Both the position numbers and the translations under genes were made by a program. The notes beneath the pieces were generated by a model. The model searched no databases. It had not been told where the DNA came from and worked only from the letters and a program-made list of their open reading frames with translations. Positions 8,856 through 15,636 of a DNA stretch of 64,000 nucleotides are shown here, one piece after another. The first letter of the stretch is position 1. Each line of letters starts with the position of its first letter. Source of the stretch: Dethiosulfatibacter aminovorans DSM 17477 (lineage in GTDB: Bacteria; Bacillota; Clostridia; Tissierellales; Dethiosulfatibacteraceae). The DNA lies in NCBI RefSeq assembly GCF_900142005.1, contig NZ_FQZL01000009.1, forward strand, positions 62,001-126,000, read 5' to 3'.

Positions 8856-8884
8856 TTGACAAACATTATCATTTAGGGTATCAT
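8856..8884 (+). promoter_or_regulatory. feoA promoter with Fur-like half-site in the spacer
   Basis: TTGACA (8856-8861), a 17-base spacer and TATCAT (8879-8884). The spacer contains CATTATCATT (8864-8873), which resembles half of the Fur consensus GATAATGATWATCATTATC. Iron-dependent repression is inferred from this and from the gene content. Confidence 0.7.
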
Positions 8885-8914
8885 ACTTGTAAGAAGATTA
8901 ATGGAGATGATTCT

Positions 8915-9136
8915 ATGACTAAACTATCAAATTTAAAACCGGGACAATCAGGAATAATAAAGAACATAAACCTTGATGGAAGCGCAAGAAGAAGAATCAT
9001 GCAGTTGGGGATAACTGAAGGTGAAAGCATAAGAGTGGAAAAGTATGCACCGTTGGGAGACCCGCTGGAAATCTCTATTAGAGGATATAACCTATGCTTT
9101 AGGAAATCTGAAGCGGAGAAAATAATTCTGGTATAG
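8915..9136 (+). CDS. feoA: Ferrous iron transport protein A
   Basis: A 73-residue cytoplasmic SH3-like protein that supports the FeoB ferrous iron transporter. Motifs LKPGQSGIIKNI, SARRRIMQLGITEGE and GDPLEISIRGYNLCFRKSEAEKIIL match FeoA over the full usual length. The ATG at 8915 follows GGAG at 8903-8906; longer in-frame upstream starts would place the promoter inside the gene and are rejected. feoB follows 85 bases downstream, but a strong terminator lies in between, so FeoA is probably made in excess over FeoB. Confidence 0.92.
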   Translation: MTKLSNLKPGQSGIIKNINLDGSARRRIMQLGITEGESIRVEKYAPLGDPLEISIRGYNLCFRKSEAEKIILV

Positions 9137-9163
9137 AAGGTGGCTGAGCCGCCTTTTTTTTAT
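9137..9163 (+). terminator. Terminator/attenuator between feoA and feoB
   Basis: AAGGTGGC (9137-9144) pairs with GCCGCCTT (9148-9155; one T-G pair), loop TGA, followed by TTTTTT. It is a compact, strong intrinsic terminator inside the feo locus. Confidence 0.85.
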
Positions 9164-9221
9164 TAATCAATCGGAATGATTATCTTATCTCTAGAATATT
9201 TATCATTGGAGGAAAAGCAAC

Positions 9222-11072
9222 ATGATTAAATCTGCTGTTCTTACTGGAAACCCGAATTGCGGAAAGACTACAATATTCAACACCTTGACAGGAAGCTCAC
9301 AGTATGTGGGAAACTGGCCTGGTGTTACTGTGGAAAGAAAAACCGGAAAACTAAAAAGAAAAAATATGGATATAGATATTGTGGATTTACCAGGAATTTA
9401 TTCCATAAATCCATATTCGTTGGAAGAAAGGGTCGCCGAGGAGTATATAAGAACCGGCGAATCGGATGTTATTATAAATGTAATCGATGCAACTTCAATA
9501 GAAAGAAGTCTTTTTCTGACACTTCAACTTATCGAAACAGGTAAACCTGTGATTTCAGTCCTTAACATGATGGATGTCATAGAAAAGGAAGGAACGGTAA
9601 TTGATGTCGGCGGACTTGAAAAAGAACTTGGCGTCAGGATTATTCCCGTTTCAGCCAAGAGAAACAAGGGGATGGAAGACCTCATAGGAGGGCTGGAATC
9701 CGTCAAGGAGCTAGACAACTCTGCGAAGTTTGAAAAATATTTGAAGAAAGTAAATGATATGAAGGAAAGTGATGAATTTACAGATGACAATATTTCTTCA
9801 TACAGATACAAATACATTAAGGACCTTGTTGGGAATCATATAGTACCTGGGAGCAACCGGTCAAAGGCTTCCAGAAAAATCGACAATGTATTGACCCACA
9901 AGTACTTTGGAATACCAATATTTTTATTGATAATGTGGACAATATACAATCTTTCAATCAACACTGTGGGAGCATATTCACAAGGGGCAGGTGAAAGGTT
10001 TCTGAGTTTTATATCCATAAAGCTTGAAGGGTTTCTGGTTTCGGCAGAAGCTAATGAATATATAATAGCTCTTGTTATTGAAGGGATATTAAGCGGTGTG
10101 GGTTCTGTACTTTTATTCCTTCCCCAGATAGTGGTGCTTTTCTTTTTCATTGCGCTGCTTGAAGACAGTGGATATATGTCGAGGGTTTCATTCATTCTGG
10201 ACAGGGTATTCAGAAGGATAGGGCTTACGGGAAAATCGTTCATACCAATGTTTGTAGGTTCGGGATGTTCCGTTCCGGGCATAATGGCCGCCAGGATGCT
10301 TGACAGCGACAGGGAGAGGAAAATGACAATCGTACTCACTCCCTTCATATCGTGCGGAGCCAAGATGCCCATATATATAATGTTTGCAGTAGCTTTCTTT
10401 CCTGAAAACACCCACTGGATAATAATGGGTATGTATGGCATTGGGGTACTGGCCGTCATGCTGTCAGGATTGTTTTTAAAAAGATTTGTATTCAAGGGTT
10501 ATAACGAGATATTTATTCTTGAACTGCCTGACTACAGGGCTCCGGTTATTAAAAATGTAATGAGACAGGTGTGGTCTAGAAGTAAATCCTTTGTAACAAA
10601 GGCAGGGACAATAATATTTGCCGGATCCGTAGTCATATGGTTCCTTCAGAGCTTCACTCCGACAATGGAGTTGACCGGAAACCCCGGGGGAAGTTTTCTT
10701 GGAATAATAGGAACCTTTATGGCTCCATTGTTCAAGCCTCTTGGTTTTTCAGACTGGAAGACATCTGTTGCTTTTTTAACCGGTTTTGTAGCGAAGGAAA
10801 TGGTGGTAGCAACTCTTGCGGTATTGAGCGGTGCCTCGGAGCATGGAGGTTTTGCACTTCTTGAAGCCATAAGAATGTCATTTACTCCTCTATCGGCATT
10901 CTCATTCATGGTTTTCATAGCTCTTGCAGCACCTTGTATTGGAGCAATAGCAGCAGCAAAAAGAGAGTTGAATTCCTGGAAATGGACTGGATTTGCTATT
11001 ATGTACCAGACAAGCGTTGCATATATAATGGCCTTTTTGGTATATAATATCGGGAATGTGTTCTGGGGGTGA
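9222..11072 (+). CDS. feoB: Ferrous iron transporter FeoB
   Basis: A 616-residue inner-membrane Fe(II) transporter. The N-terminal G-protein domain has G1 TGNPNCGKTT (8-17), the switch region VGNWPGVTVE, G3 DLPG and G4-like NMMD. A helical GDP-dissociation-inhibitor-like region follows (about 170-220), then the membrane part with two Gate domains (the GSGCSVPGIMA and FVAKEMVV regions). It is shorter than E. coli FeoB (773) at the cytoplasmic spacer, as in many Firmicutes. GGAGGA precedes the ATG. No clear promoter lies between feoA and feoB, so expression probably relies on read-through of the intergenic terminator. Confidence 0.95.
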   Translation: MIKSAVLTGNPNCGKTTIFNTLTGSSQYVGNWPGVTVERKTGKLKRKNMDIDIVDLPGIYSINPYSLEERVAEEYIRTGESDVIINVIDATSIERSLFLTLQLIETGKPVISVLNMMDVIEKEGTVIDVGGLEKELGVRIIPVSAKRNKGMEDLIGGLESVKELDNSAKFEKYLKKVNDMKESDEFTDDNISSYRYKYIKDLVGNHIVPGSNRSKASRKIDNVLTHKYFGIPIFLLIMWTIYNLSINTVGAYSQGAGERFLSFISIKLEGFLVSAEANEYIIALVIEGILSGVGSVLLFLPQIVVLFFFIALLEDSGYMSRVSFILDRVFRRIGLTGKSFIPMFVGSGCSVPGIMAARMLDSDRERKMTIVLTPFISCGAKMPIYIMFAVAFFPENTHWIIMGMYGIGVLAVMLSGLFLKRFVFKGYNEIFILELPDYRAPVIKNVMRQVWSRSKSFVTKAGTIIFAGSVVIWFLQSFTPTMELTGNPGGSFLGIIGTFMAPLFKPLGFSDWKTSVAFLTGFVAKEMVVATLAVLSGASEHGGFALLEAIRMSFTPLSAFSFMVFIALAAPCIGAIAAAKRELNSWKWTGFAIMYQTSVAYIMAFLVYNIGNVFWG

Positions 11073-11076
11073 TGAT

Positions 11077-11238
11077 TTGATAAACTATATAATTGGAGCT
11101 GTAGTTATTATACCGACAATCTATATACTTTACAGTCAGATAAAAAGGGTAAGAAGCGGCAAGTGTTCGGTAAGTGAAAACTGCAACAGTTGTGCTTACA
11201 AAGAGTCGTGCAGTGATGATGAAGATGAGGACTTATAG
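11077..11238 (+). CDS. FeoB-associated Cys-rich membrane protein
   Basis: A 53-residue protein read from TTG at 11077, right after GGGGGTGATGA at the end of feoB. One N-terminal membrane helix (about residues 4-20), then a Lys/Arg stop-transfer and a short cytoplasmic tail with C30, C36, C39 and C45 and an acidic end (DDEDEDL). This layout matches the small Cys-rich proteins found beside feoB in Firmicutes, which may act like FeoC in iron sensing or stability; their exact role is not settled. An ATG start at 11056 would overlap feoB by 17 bases and add seven residues. Confidence 0.8.
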   Translation: MINYIIGAVVIIPTIYILYSQIKRVRSGKCSVSENCNSCAYKESCSDDEDEDL

Positions 11239-11256
11239 GTAAATTCAAACATAATG

Positions 11257-11292
11257 AAATTCTCAGGATATCAAACCCTGAGAATTTTTTAT
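11257..11292. terminator. Terminator after the feoB locus
   Basis: AAATTCTCAGG (11257-11267) pairs perfectly with CCTGAGAATTT (11277-11287), then TTT. It sits between convergent genes and may act in both directions. Confidence 0.85.
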
Positions 11293-11296
11293 TATA

Positions 11297-11575
11297 CTAT
11301 TGTTTTTTCTCGTCTGTTGAAATAAGATCCACTTCAAGTTTATCAAACTCCACAAATTCAACGAAATCGTCTGAAGAAAAGGTGGCCCTTTTGAATGTTC
11401 TTAGTTCGTTGTCATGTTGCATAAGCCACAGAGGAGTGCTTAAATCAAGCTGATAACAGATTTTTTCAACGGATCTTTTGAATTTTTCCTTTGGTGATTC
11501 AGTAGATGTATCTATTATATCAATTGATTCCAGGATTTTATTGTTTTTAATGACTTTTCCCCATACTTTAAACAT
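11297..11575 (-). CDS. Small conserved protein of unknown function
   Basis: A 92-residue protein with TTGGAGG seven bases before its ATG. It starts MFKVWGKVIKNNKI, has a central helix SPKEKFKRSVEKICYQLDL, the motif STPLWLMQHDNEL and an acidic C-terminus ending in LEVDLIST. I have the impression of a small protein family common in Clostridia with this W-G-K-V...P-x-W-L pattern, but I cannot name a domain. No signal peptide or membrane helix. The good start region argues for a real gene. Its upstream DNA holds a 120-bp structured repeat. Confidence 0.7.
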   Translation of the reverse strand: MFKVWGKVIKNNKILESIDIIDTSTESPKEKFKRSVEKICYQLDLSTPLWLMQHDNELRTFKRATFSSDDFVEFVEFDKLEVDLISTDEKKQ

Positions 11576-11598
11576 AAACAGCCTCCAAATGTTAGTAT

Positions 11599-11718
11599 CA
11601 GCTTAAGAAAGTTGAAAATAAGTAATCCCTTGAAATGTTGGCATTACATAGTCAAGGATACTTTCCTTCGCACCTAGATAAATACATACGTATTTAACGC
11701 ATCAAAGATGCTTTCTTG
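11599..11718 (+). repeat. Structured 120-bp repeat, copy 1 (long form)
   Basis: Starts CAGCTTAAGAAAGTT and ends GCTTTCTTG, with the same 120-base length and landmark spacing as the copy at 15320-15439 (TCAAGG at offset 53, TACGT at offset 88). GAAAGT (11608-11613 region) can pair with ACTTTC (about 11660-11665), or AAGAAAG with CTTTCTT at the 3' end. An inner hairpin pairs CCTTGA (11628-11633) with TCAAGG (11652-11657). Family unknown. Confidence 0.75.
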
Positions 11719-11755
11719 ATAAGATAATATCAGAAATAATATACATGTCAATACC

Positions 11756-11794
11756 CTACTTGGTTTTGTATTTACAATGTCTACTTGGTTTTGT
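11756..11794 (+). repeat. Tandem 14-bp direct repeat, 25-bp period
   Basis: CTACTTGGTTTTGT occurs at 11756-11769 and 11781-11794; similarity extends a few bases to TTTGT-x-TTT. It lies about 165 bp upstream of the LytTR regulator gene, an arrangement like a paired binding site. Regulatory function is inferred. Confidence 0.6.
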
Positions 11795-11957
11795 GTTTCC
11801 AAAGCCGTTGGAAGTTTCGCATGCATAACACCAGTTCATCTTGTGTGTTTATTCCAATTTCCCTAAAAAATAAAAAATGGAATAATAAATAGATGGTATT
11901 TTTATTTTAAAAAAGAATATGGTATAATTATTATAAGAAAGAGAAAGGCGGTGCATT

Positions 11958-12638
11958 ATGAAATATAATATTGTAATATTACAAAGTAATGAAATACCGA
12001 AACTTAAGCCCATTCTGGATAGTTATGTTGCTGAAAACAATATCAACTCAGAGATCAAGGAAGTTGAGACACTGGAAAGTGTTGAAAAACTCTTCGAAGA
12101 AAAGGTTCCTGATCTGGTATTTTTAAGCAATGAATTTACAGCTATTGACACAGCAAGAAAAATCAAGGCGCTAAATGGTGGGACTGCAGTTATTTTTGTT
12201 TCTACGAATCCAGACATTAAGATCGGCAAGTATGATGATGTGCTGGACGGGATAATCTACAAACCTTTGAAAGAAGAAGCTATGAACGAAACGTTGAACA
12301 AGTCTTTTGAAAAGATGAAGAAAAATCTGAAGCTTTTCATGTTCAAATATAATAATGAAATGCATATTATTCCTTACAGGGACATATTGTTCTTTGAAAA
12401 GAGATTATTGAAAATCAAGCTGTATACCAGAAAGGGAGAATATATGATAAAGGAAAGCATGAGAAACTTGCTTTCAAATCTTGATAGTAAAAATTTTGCC
12501 AGATGTCACAGCAGTTATATAATAAATCTCAAGAATATTGACACATTGGACAGGGATGGGTGCAGGGTTGCAAACAGTGACAAGACACTTCCGATTGGCA
12601 GAAAATACAGGGATAGACTTGTTAAGAGATTCGATTGA
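11958..12638 (+). CDS. LytTR-family regulator with degenerate receiver domain
   Basis: A 226-residue protein: a receiver-like domain (about 1-110) and a LytTR DNA-binding domain (about 120-226, with PYRDILFFEKRLLKIKLYT, FARCHSSYIINLKNI and LPIGRKYRDRL). LytTR proteins bind paired direct repeats upstream of genes for surface structures, quorum sensing or virulence. The receiver looks inactive for phosphorylation: at the usual Asp the sequence is PDLVFLSNEF (S57), and the acidic pair expected near residue 8-10 is replaced by QS, although the late Lys in IYKP is kept. No histidine kinase is adjacent. A direct repeat upstream may be its own target. AAAGGCGG is the ribosome binding site. Confidence 0.85.
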   Translation: MKYNIVILQSNEIPKLKPILDSYVAENNINSEIKEVETLESVEKLFEEKVPDLVFLSNEFTAIDTARKIKALNGGTAVIFVSTNPDIKIGKYDDVLDGIIYKPLKEEAMNETLNKSFEKMKKNLKLFMFKYNNEMHIIPYRDILFFEKRLLKIKLYTRKGEYMIKESMRNLLSNLDSKNFARCHSSYIINLKNIDTLDRDGCRVANSDKTLPIGRKYRDRLVKRFD

Positions 12639-12662
12639 TTAAGTGGTAATTATCAGAAAACA

Positions 12663-12691
12663 TTGATTTGATAATAAAAATATAGTATAAT
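12663..12691 (+). promoter_or_regulatory. Promoter upstream of the unknown 12787 gene
   Basis: TTGATT (12663-12668), 17-base spacer, TATAAT (12686-12691). Confidence 0.65.
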
Positions 12692-12786
12692 ATTTGATAT
12701 AATTTCTAAAAGGGGGGTAATTGTATCGAAATAACTCAACCGGTTTTGTAATGAAGCTGGTTTTATTTTATTCAAGGGGGAAATAT

Positions 12787-13485
12787 ATGTTAAAAAATGT
12801 AAGAAGAACCGAAGTAAGGAAAATTCTTGATTTAAACATGGAAAATGGAAAATGGGAAAATTTGAATTTGGACAAAACTGAAACGACTGAGGAAATCAGT
12901 GCGGACAAGCTTTTGCATGATGAAAGCATGCAGTATCTTATTACAAGCTATATTGGAATGCCTTATGAAAATGTGCCGCTTATGTATCCTATGAAAATGG
13001 ATAAGGTGCAAGGCGAAAACAATGTTTTCATAAAAAAATTGAGCAATATTTTTGAAAGCGTCAGATACTATAAAAACAAGTCAGATTCTACAATCTTATC
13101 TCTTAACAACCTTAAGGATAATATTTCAAGAGAATTTGATTCCATGATGGAACTTGGAAACGTTGATAATTTTCTGATAGATTTTTTTAAGATAGGTTTT
13201 CAGAAAAGAAGTTTTTCTCAGAAAATCAATGAAGAAGTTGAAGTTTTCGAATATGTCCTTATGGGGGATACAGAGCAGTGTGACTGCGTCAATTTGATAA
13301 ATTATATCAATGACCATATGTATAATACTGACAACAATTATTTCTACCTGCCTCTTGAAGGTTGGAAAATAGATGAATTCAGGGATAATGGATACTTCAA
13401 CAATCTTAGTATGCACTATGATAAGATTTTTATTTGTGGTTCAGGGGAAGAATGGACAAGCAGCTCTGCGATTTTTGTTCAGTAG
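12787..13485 (+). CDS. Hypothetical protein, unknown family
   Basis: A 232-residue soluble-looking protein from the ATG at 12787, which follows AAGGGGG at a good distance. A TTG at 12721, also preceded by a G-run, would add 22 residues and cannot be excluded. Visible features: an early VRKILDLNMENGKWENL segment, a central helical region (NVFIKKLSNIFESVRYYKNKS...NLKDNISREFDSMM), a CDC pair (DTEQCDCVNLINYIN) and a C-terminal FICGSGEEWTSSSAIFVQ. No signal peptide or membrane helix. I do not recognise it. It has its own promoter and lies directly upstream of the NifX-like gene. Confidence 0.65.
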   Translation: MLKNVRRTEVRKILDLNMENGKWENLNLDKTETTEEISADKLLHDESMQYLITSYIGMPYENVPLMYPMKMDKVQGENNVFIKKLSNIFESVRYYKNKSDSTILSLNNLKDNISREFDSMMELGNVDNFLIDFFKIGFQKRSFSQKINEEVEVFEYVLMGDTEQCDCVNLINYINDHMYNTDNNYFYLPLEGWKIDEFRDNGYFNNLSMHYDKIFICGSGEEWTSSSAIFVQ

Positions 13486-13495
13486 CAACATGTTG

Positions 13496-13524
13496 TTGAC
13501 AAATGACAATAACAGGGATACCAT
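13496..13524 (+). promoter_or_regulatory. Promoter of the NifX-like gene
   Basis: TTGACA (13496-13501), 17 bases, TACCAT (13519-13524). The -10 is imperfect. Confidence 0.5.
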
Positions 13525-13567
13525 ATATGAATACACAAAGGATAACATTACTATACGGGAGGGTCTT

Positions 13568-13927
13568 ATGAAAATAGCGGTAGCGAGCAGCAACAACAGT
13601 GTGGCTCAACATTTTGGACATTGTGAAGGATTTTATGTATTTGAAGAAGAAAATGGTAAAGTAATAGACACTAAGTTTTATGAGAATCCTGGACACAAAC
13701 CTGGATTTTTGCCTAGATTTTTGGCTGAACTGGGAGCAACTACAATAATAGCCGGTGGAATGGGCGGTGCAGCCGTTGATTTGTTCAACGGAAACAATAT
13801 TGAAGTTGTTGTAGGAGCAAGAGGTGATGTCGAAGGAATCGTCAAAGAATATCTTGACGGGAATCTTAAGTCGACAGGAAGCATCTGCAGGGAACATGAA
13901 AACAGCGGGGAGTGCGGAGAGCACTAA
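13568..13927 (+). CDS. NifX/NifB-C-terminal-like dinitrogenase iron-molybdenum cofactor family protein
   Basis: A 119-residue protein starting MKIAVASSNNSVAQHFGHCEGF, the signature of the small family that includes NifX, NafY and the C-terminus of NifB, which bind iron-sulfur or FeMo-cofactor precursors. The later IIAGGMGGAAVDLFNGNNIEVVVGA strand-turn-strand is also typical. No nitrogenase genes are present, and many anaerobes carry such proteins outside nitrogen fixation, so a general Fe-S or metal-cluster role is more likely. The ATG at 13568 has GGGAGGG upstream; longer in-frame starts lack homology. The C-terminus has a Cys (SICREH) and a His at the end. Strong terminator downstream. Confidence 0.85.
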   Translation: MKIAVASSNNSVAQHFGHCEGFYVFEEENGKVIDTKFYENPGHKPGFLPRFLAELGATTIIAGGMGGAAVDLFNGNNIEVVVGARGDVEGIVKEYLDGNLKSTGSICREHENSGECGEH

Positions 13928-13973
13928 ATATTACACCATCAGCAAAATAATATATTGAGTATTTCACAAAAGG

Positions 13974-14012
13974 ACTGCTGCATGATATGATTTATCTTGT
14001 AGCGGTTTTTTT
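13974..14012 (+). terminator. Terminator after the NifX-like gene
   Basis: ACTGCTGCATGAT (13974-13986) pairs with ATCTTGTAGCGGT (13994-14006) with one mismatch and two G-U pairs, followed by TTTTTT. Confidence 0.8.
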
Positions 14013-14082
14013 ATAGGCTAATGTGCATAACCGATTGAAGTATGATCCTTTAAAAGGATTTTTATTATAAGAGGAGAATCAA

Positions 14083-15327
14083 ATGAAAGACATTAAAGTA
14101 GGAATAGTAGGCGGAGGGGCATCCGGCATGATTGCAGCTGTTGCAGCTGCCAGGAATGGAGCTGAGGTAGTAATAATAGAAAGAATGGACAGGGTAGGAA
14201 AGAAACTTCTGGCTACTGGAAATGGAAGATGCAATTATACAAATATTTTTGTGTCCCCAGACAGATACCATAGTGCGAATTTGGATATAGCTTTGGAAAT
14301 CATCAACAGCTTCTCCACTTATGATGCTCAGGATTTTTTCAGAGGGATAGGCATAGAACCTTATACGGATGAAACCGGGAAGGTGTTTCCAATGAGTTTA
14401 CAGGCATCTAGTGTTGTAGATGTATTGAGGGACGAGTATACAAGATTTGGCGCTGTTGAAAGATGCAGTGAAAATGTTTTAAAGATAGAAAAGAAAAAAA
14501 ATGGATTCAAAGTAGAAACAGACAGGGAGATTTCAACCTTTGACAGGGTTATTGTTGCAGCAGGAGGAAAAGTAGGGGCCAAATTCGGGTCTGATGGTTC
14601 CGGACTTGAGATTCTTGAGAAAAAAGGATACAAGTCCAATGAAACTTATCCTGCCCTTGTAAAAGTCAAGAGTGATTTTCCATATCTCAAGAGTTTGAAG
14701 GGATTCAAGATAAATTGCAATTTGAGTCTTTTTAGTGGCAGTGATTGTCTGGAAAGTGACTTTGGGGAGGTGCTTTTTGCGGACTATGGCATTTCCGGTC
14801 CTCCCGTACTGCAGCTTAGCGGACGAGCAGTCAAGGAAATCAAATCAGGAAAAAAAGTGCATTTCGAGCTTGATTTTTTTTCTGAAATGAACAAGCTTCA
14901 GATGTACGAACTTCTTGAGAACCGATTTCTGACATTGAGACACAAGTCCATAAGAGACAGTTTTATTGGGCTTGTTCATAAAAGATTCATAATTCCTCTT
15001 TTGAAAGAATCAAATATTGATGATTTCAATCAGAAATGTACAAAAATAAACAAGAAGAAGATTTATGAAATAATCGGGAATTTGAAGTCTCTGAAAATAA
15101 ATGTGTTGGATTACCATTCATGGAACGAAGCACAGGTTACCGGAGGGGGGATAATCCTTGAATCAATCAATGCTGACACTATGGAATCCAAAGATGAAAA
15201 GGGATTGTACATCACGGGAGAAATACTGGATCTTTATGGTGATTGCGGAGGGTTCAATTTGCATTGGGCATGGGCTACAGGAATAAGAGCGGGAAATCAT
15301 GCTTCATCTTCGAGTTTTTCAGCTTAA
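14083..15327 (+). CDS. HI0933/YhiN-type flavoprotein (NAD(P)/FAD-dependent oxidoreductase)
   Basis: A 414-residue flavoprotein. The N-terminal dinucleotide fold VGIVGGGASGMIAA (6-19) is followed by the family signature GKKLLATGNGRCNYTN, and the C-terminal VTGGGIILESINADTMESK...GLYITGEILDLYGDCGGFNLHWAWATG closes the FAD site. Members (HI0933, YhiN, BaiN) are flavin reductases of poorly known substrate; BaiN acts on bile-acid intermediates in gut clostridia, which is not implied here. AAGAGGAG precedes the ATG. The stop TAA lies inside the CAGCTTAAG start of a 120-bp repeat, so the tail HASSSSFSA is partly repeat-encoded. Confidence 0.88.
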   Translation: MKDIKVGIVGGGASGMIAAVAAARNGAEVVIIERMDRVGKKLLATGNGRCNYTNIFVSPDRYHSANLDIALEIINSFSTYDAQDFFRGIGIEPYTDETGKVFPMSLQASSVVDVLRDEYTRFGAVERCSENVLKIEKKKNGFKVETDREISTFDRVIVAAGGKVGAKFGSDGSGLEILEKKGYKSNETYPALVKVKSDFPYLKSLKGFKINCNLSLFSGSDCLESDFGEVLFADYGISGPPVLQLSGRAVKEIKSGKKVHFELDFFSEMNKLQMYELLENRFLTLRHKSIRDSFIGLVHKRFIIPLLKESNIDDFNQKCTKINKKKIYEIIGNLKSLKINVLDYHSWNEAQVTGGGIILESINADTMESKDEKGLYITGEILDLYGDCGGFNLHWAWATGIRAGNHASSSSFSA

Positions 15328-15439
15328 GAAAGTTAGAATATGCAAAAACCAGTGAAGCATTGGTTTTATGCTTCAAGGTAAACTTTCTACGCGTCTTAAC
15401 AAAGACTTACGTCATTGACGCTGTCAAGCTGCTTTCTTG
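15320..15439 (+). repeat. Structured 120-bp repeat, copy 2 (long form)
   Basis: Begins with the 15 bases CAGCTTAAGAAAGTT identical to copy 1 and ends AGCTGCTTTCTTG. AGAAAGTT (15327-15334) pairs perfectly with AACTTTCT (15381-15388). Inside, TGAAGCAT (15353-15360) pairs perfectly with ATGCTTCA (15368-15375), loop TGGTTTT. A second domain pairs GCGTC (15391-15395) with GACGC (15417-15421). It overlaps the last 8 bases of the flavoprotein gene. Confidence 0.8.
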
Positions 15440-15476
15440 CTTGAAAATTCAATAAATAGGTGATACAATAAAAATT

Positions 15477-15498
15477 GCAGGAATTTTCTGCTTTTTTT
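15477..15498 (+). terminator. Small terminator before secA
   Basis: GCAGGA (15477-15482) pairs with TTCTGC (15486-15491; one G-T pair), loop ATT, then TTTTTTT. It probably ends the flavoprotein transcript. The rest of the 309-bp gap up to secA is A+T-rich with no further recognised element besides the repeat. Confidence 0.6.
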
Positions 15499-15636
15499 AG
15501 TGGACAAGAAAATTTATCCGTAAATTAAGGTAATATAAAGCAATCAATGAAATAATATGGAATTAATGCATATTGCATAAAAATATTAGGTTAGAAAGTA
15601 CATTAGTGCGGGATAATCTTTACTGAAGGTGAAAAA

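Larger units (their letters stand above)
11576..11957. other. 382-bp intergenic region with structured repeat and tandem direct repeat
   Basis: No gene is seen. The region holds a 120-bp repeat copy (11599-11718), a 14-bp direct repeat at 11756-11769 and 11781-11794, and a -10-like TATAAT at 11923-11928 ahead of the LytTR gene without a clear -35 box. Confidence 0.8.

Noticed and set aside
9836-10495. A 219-codon minus-strand frame inside feoB
   Set aside because: Antisense shadow of a well supported gene; translation has no recognisable domain.
13373-13567. N-terminal extension of the NifX-like protein
   Set aside because: The extension overlaps the upstream gene in another frame and covers its promoter; family homology starts at the ATG at 13568.
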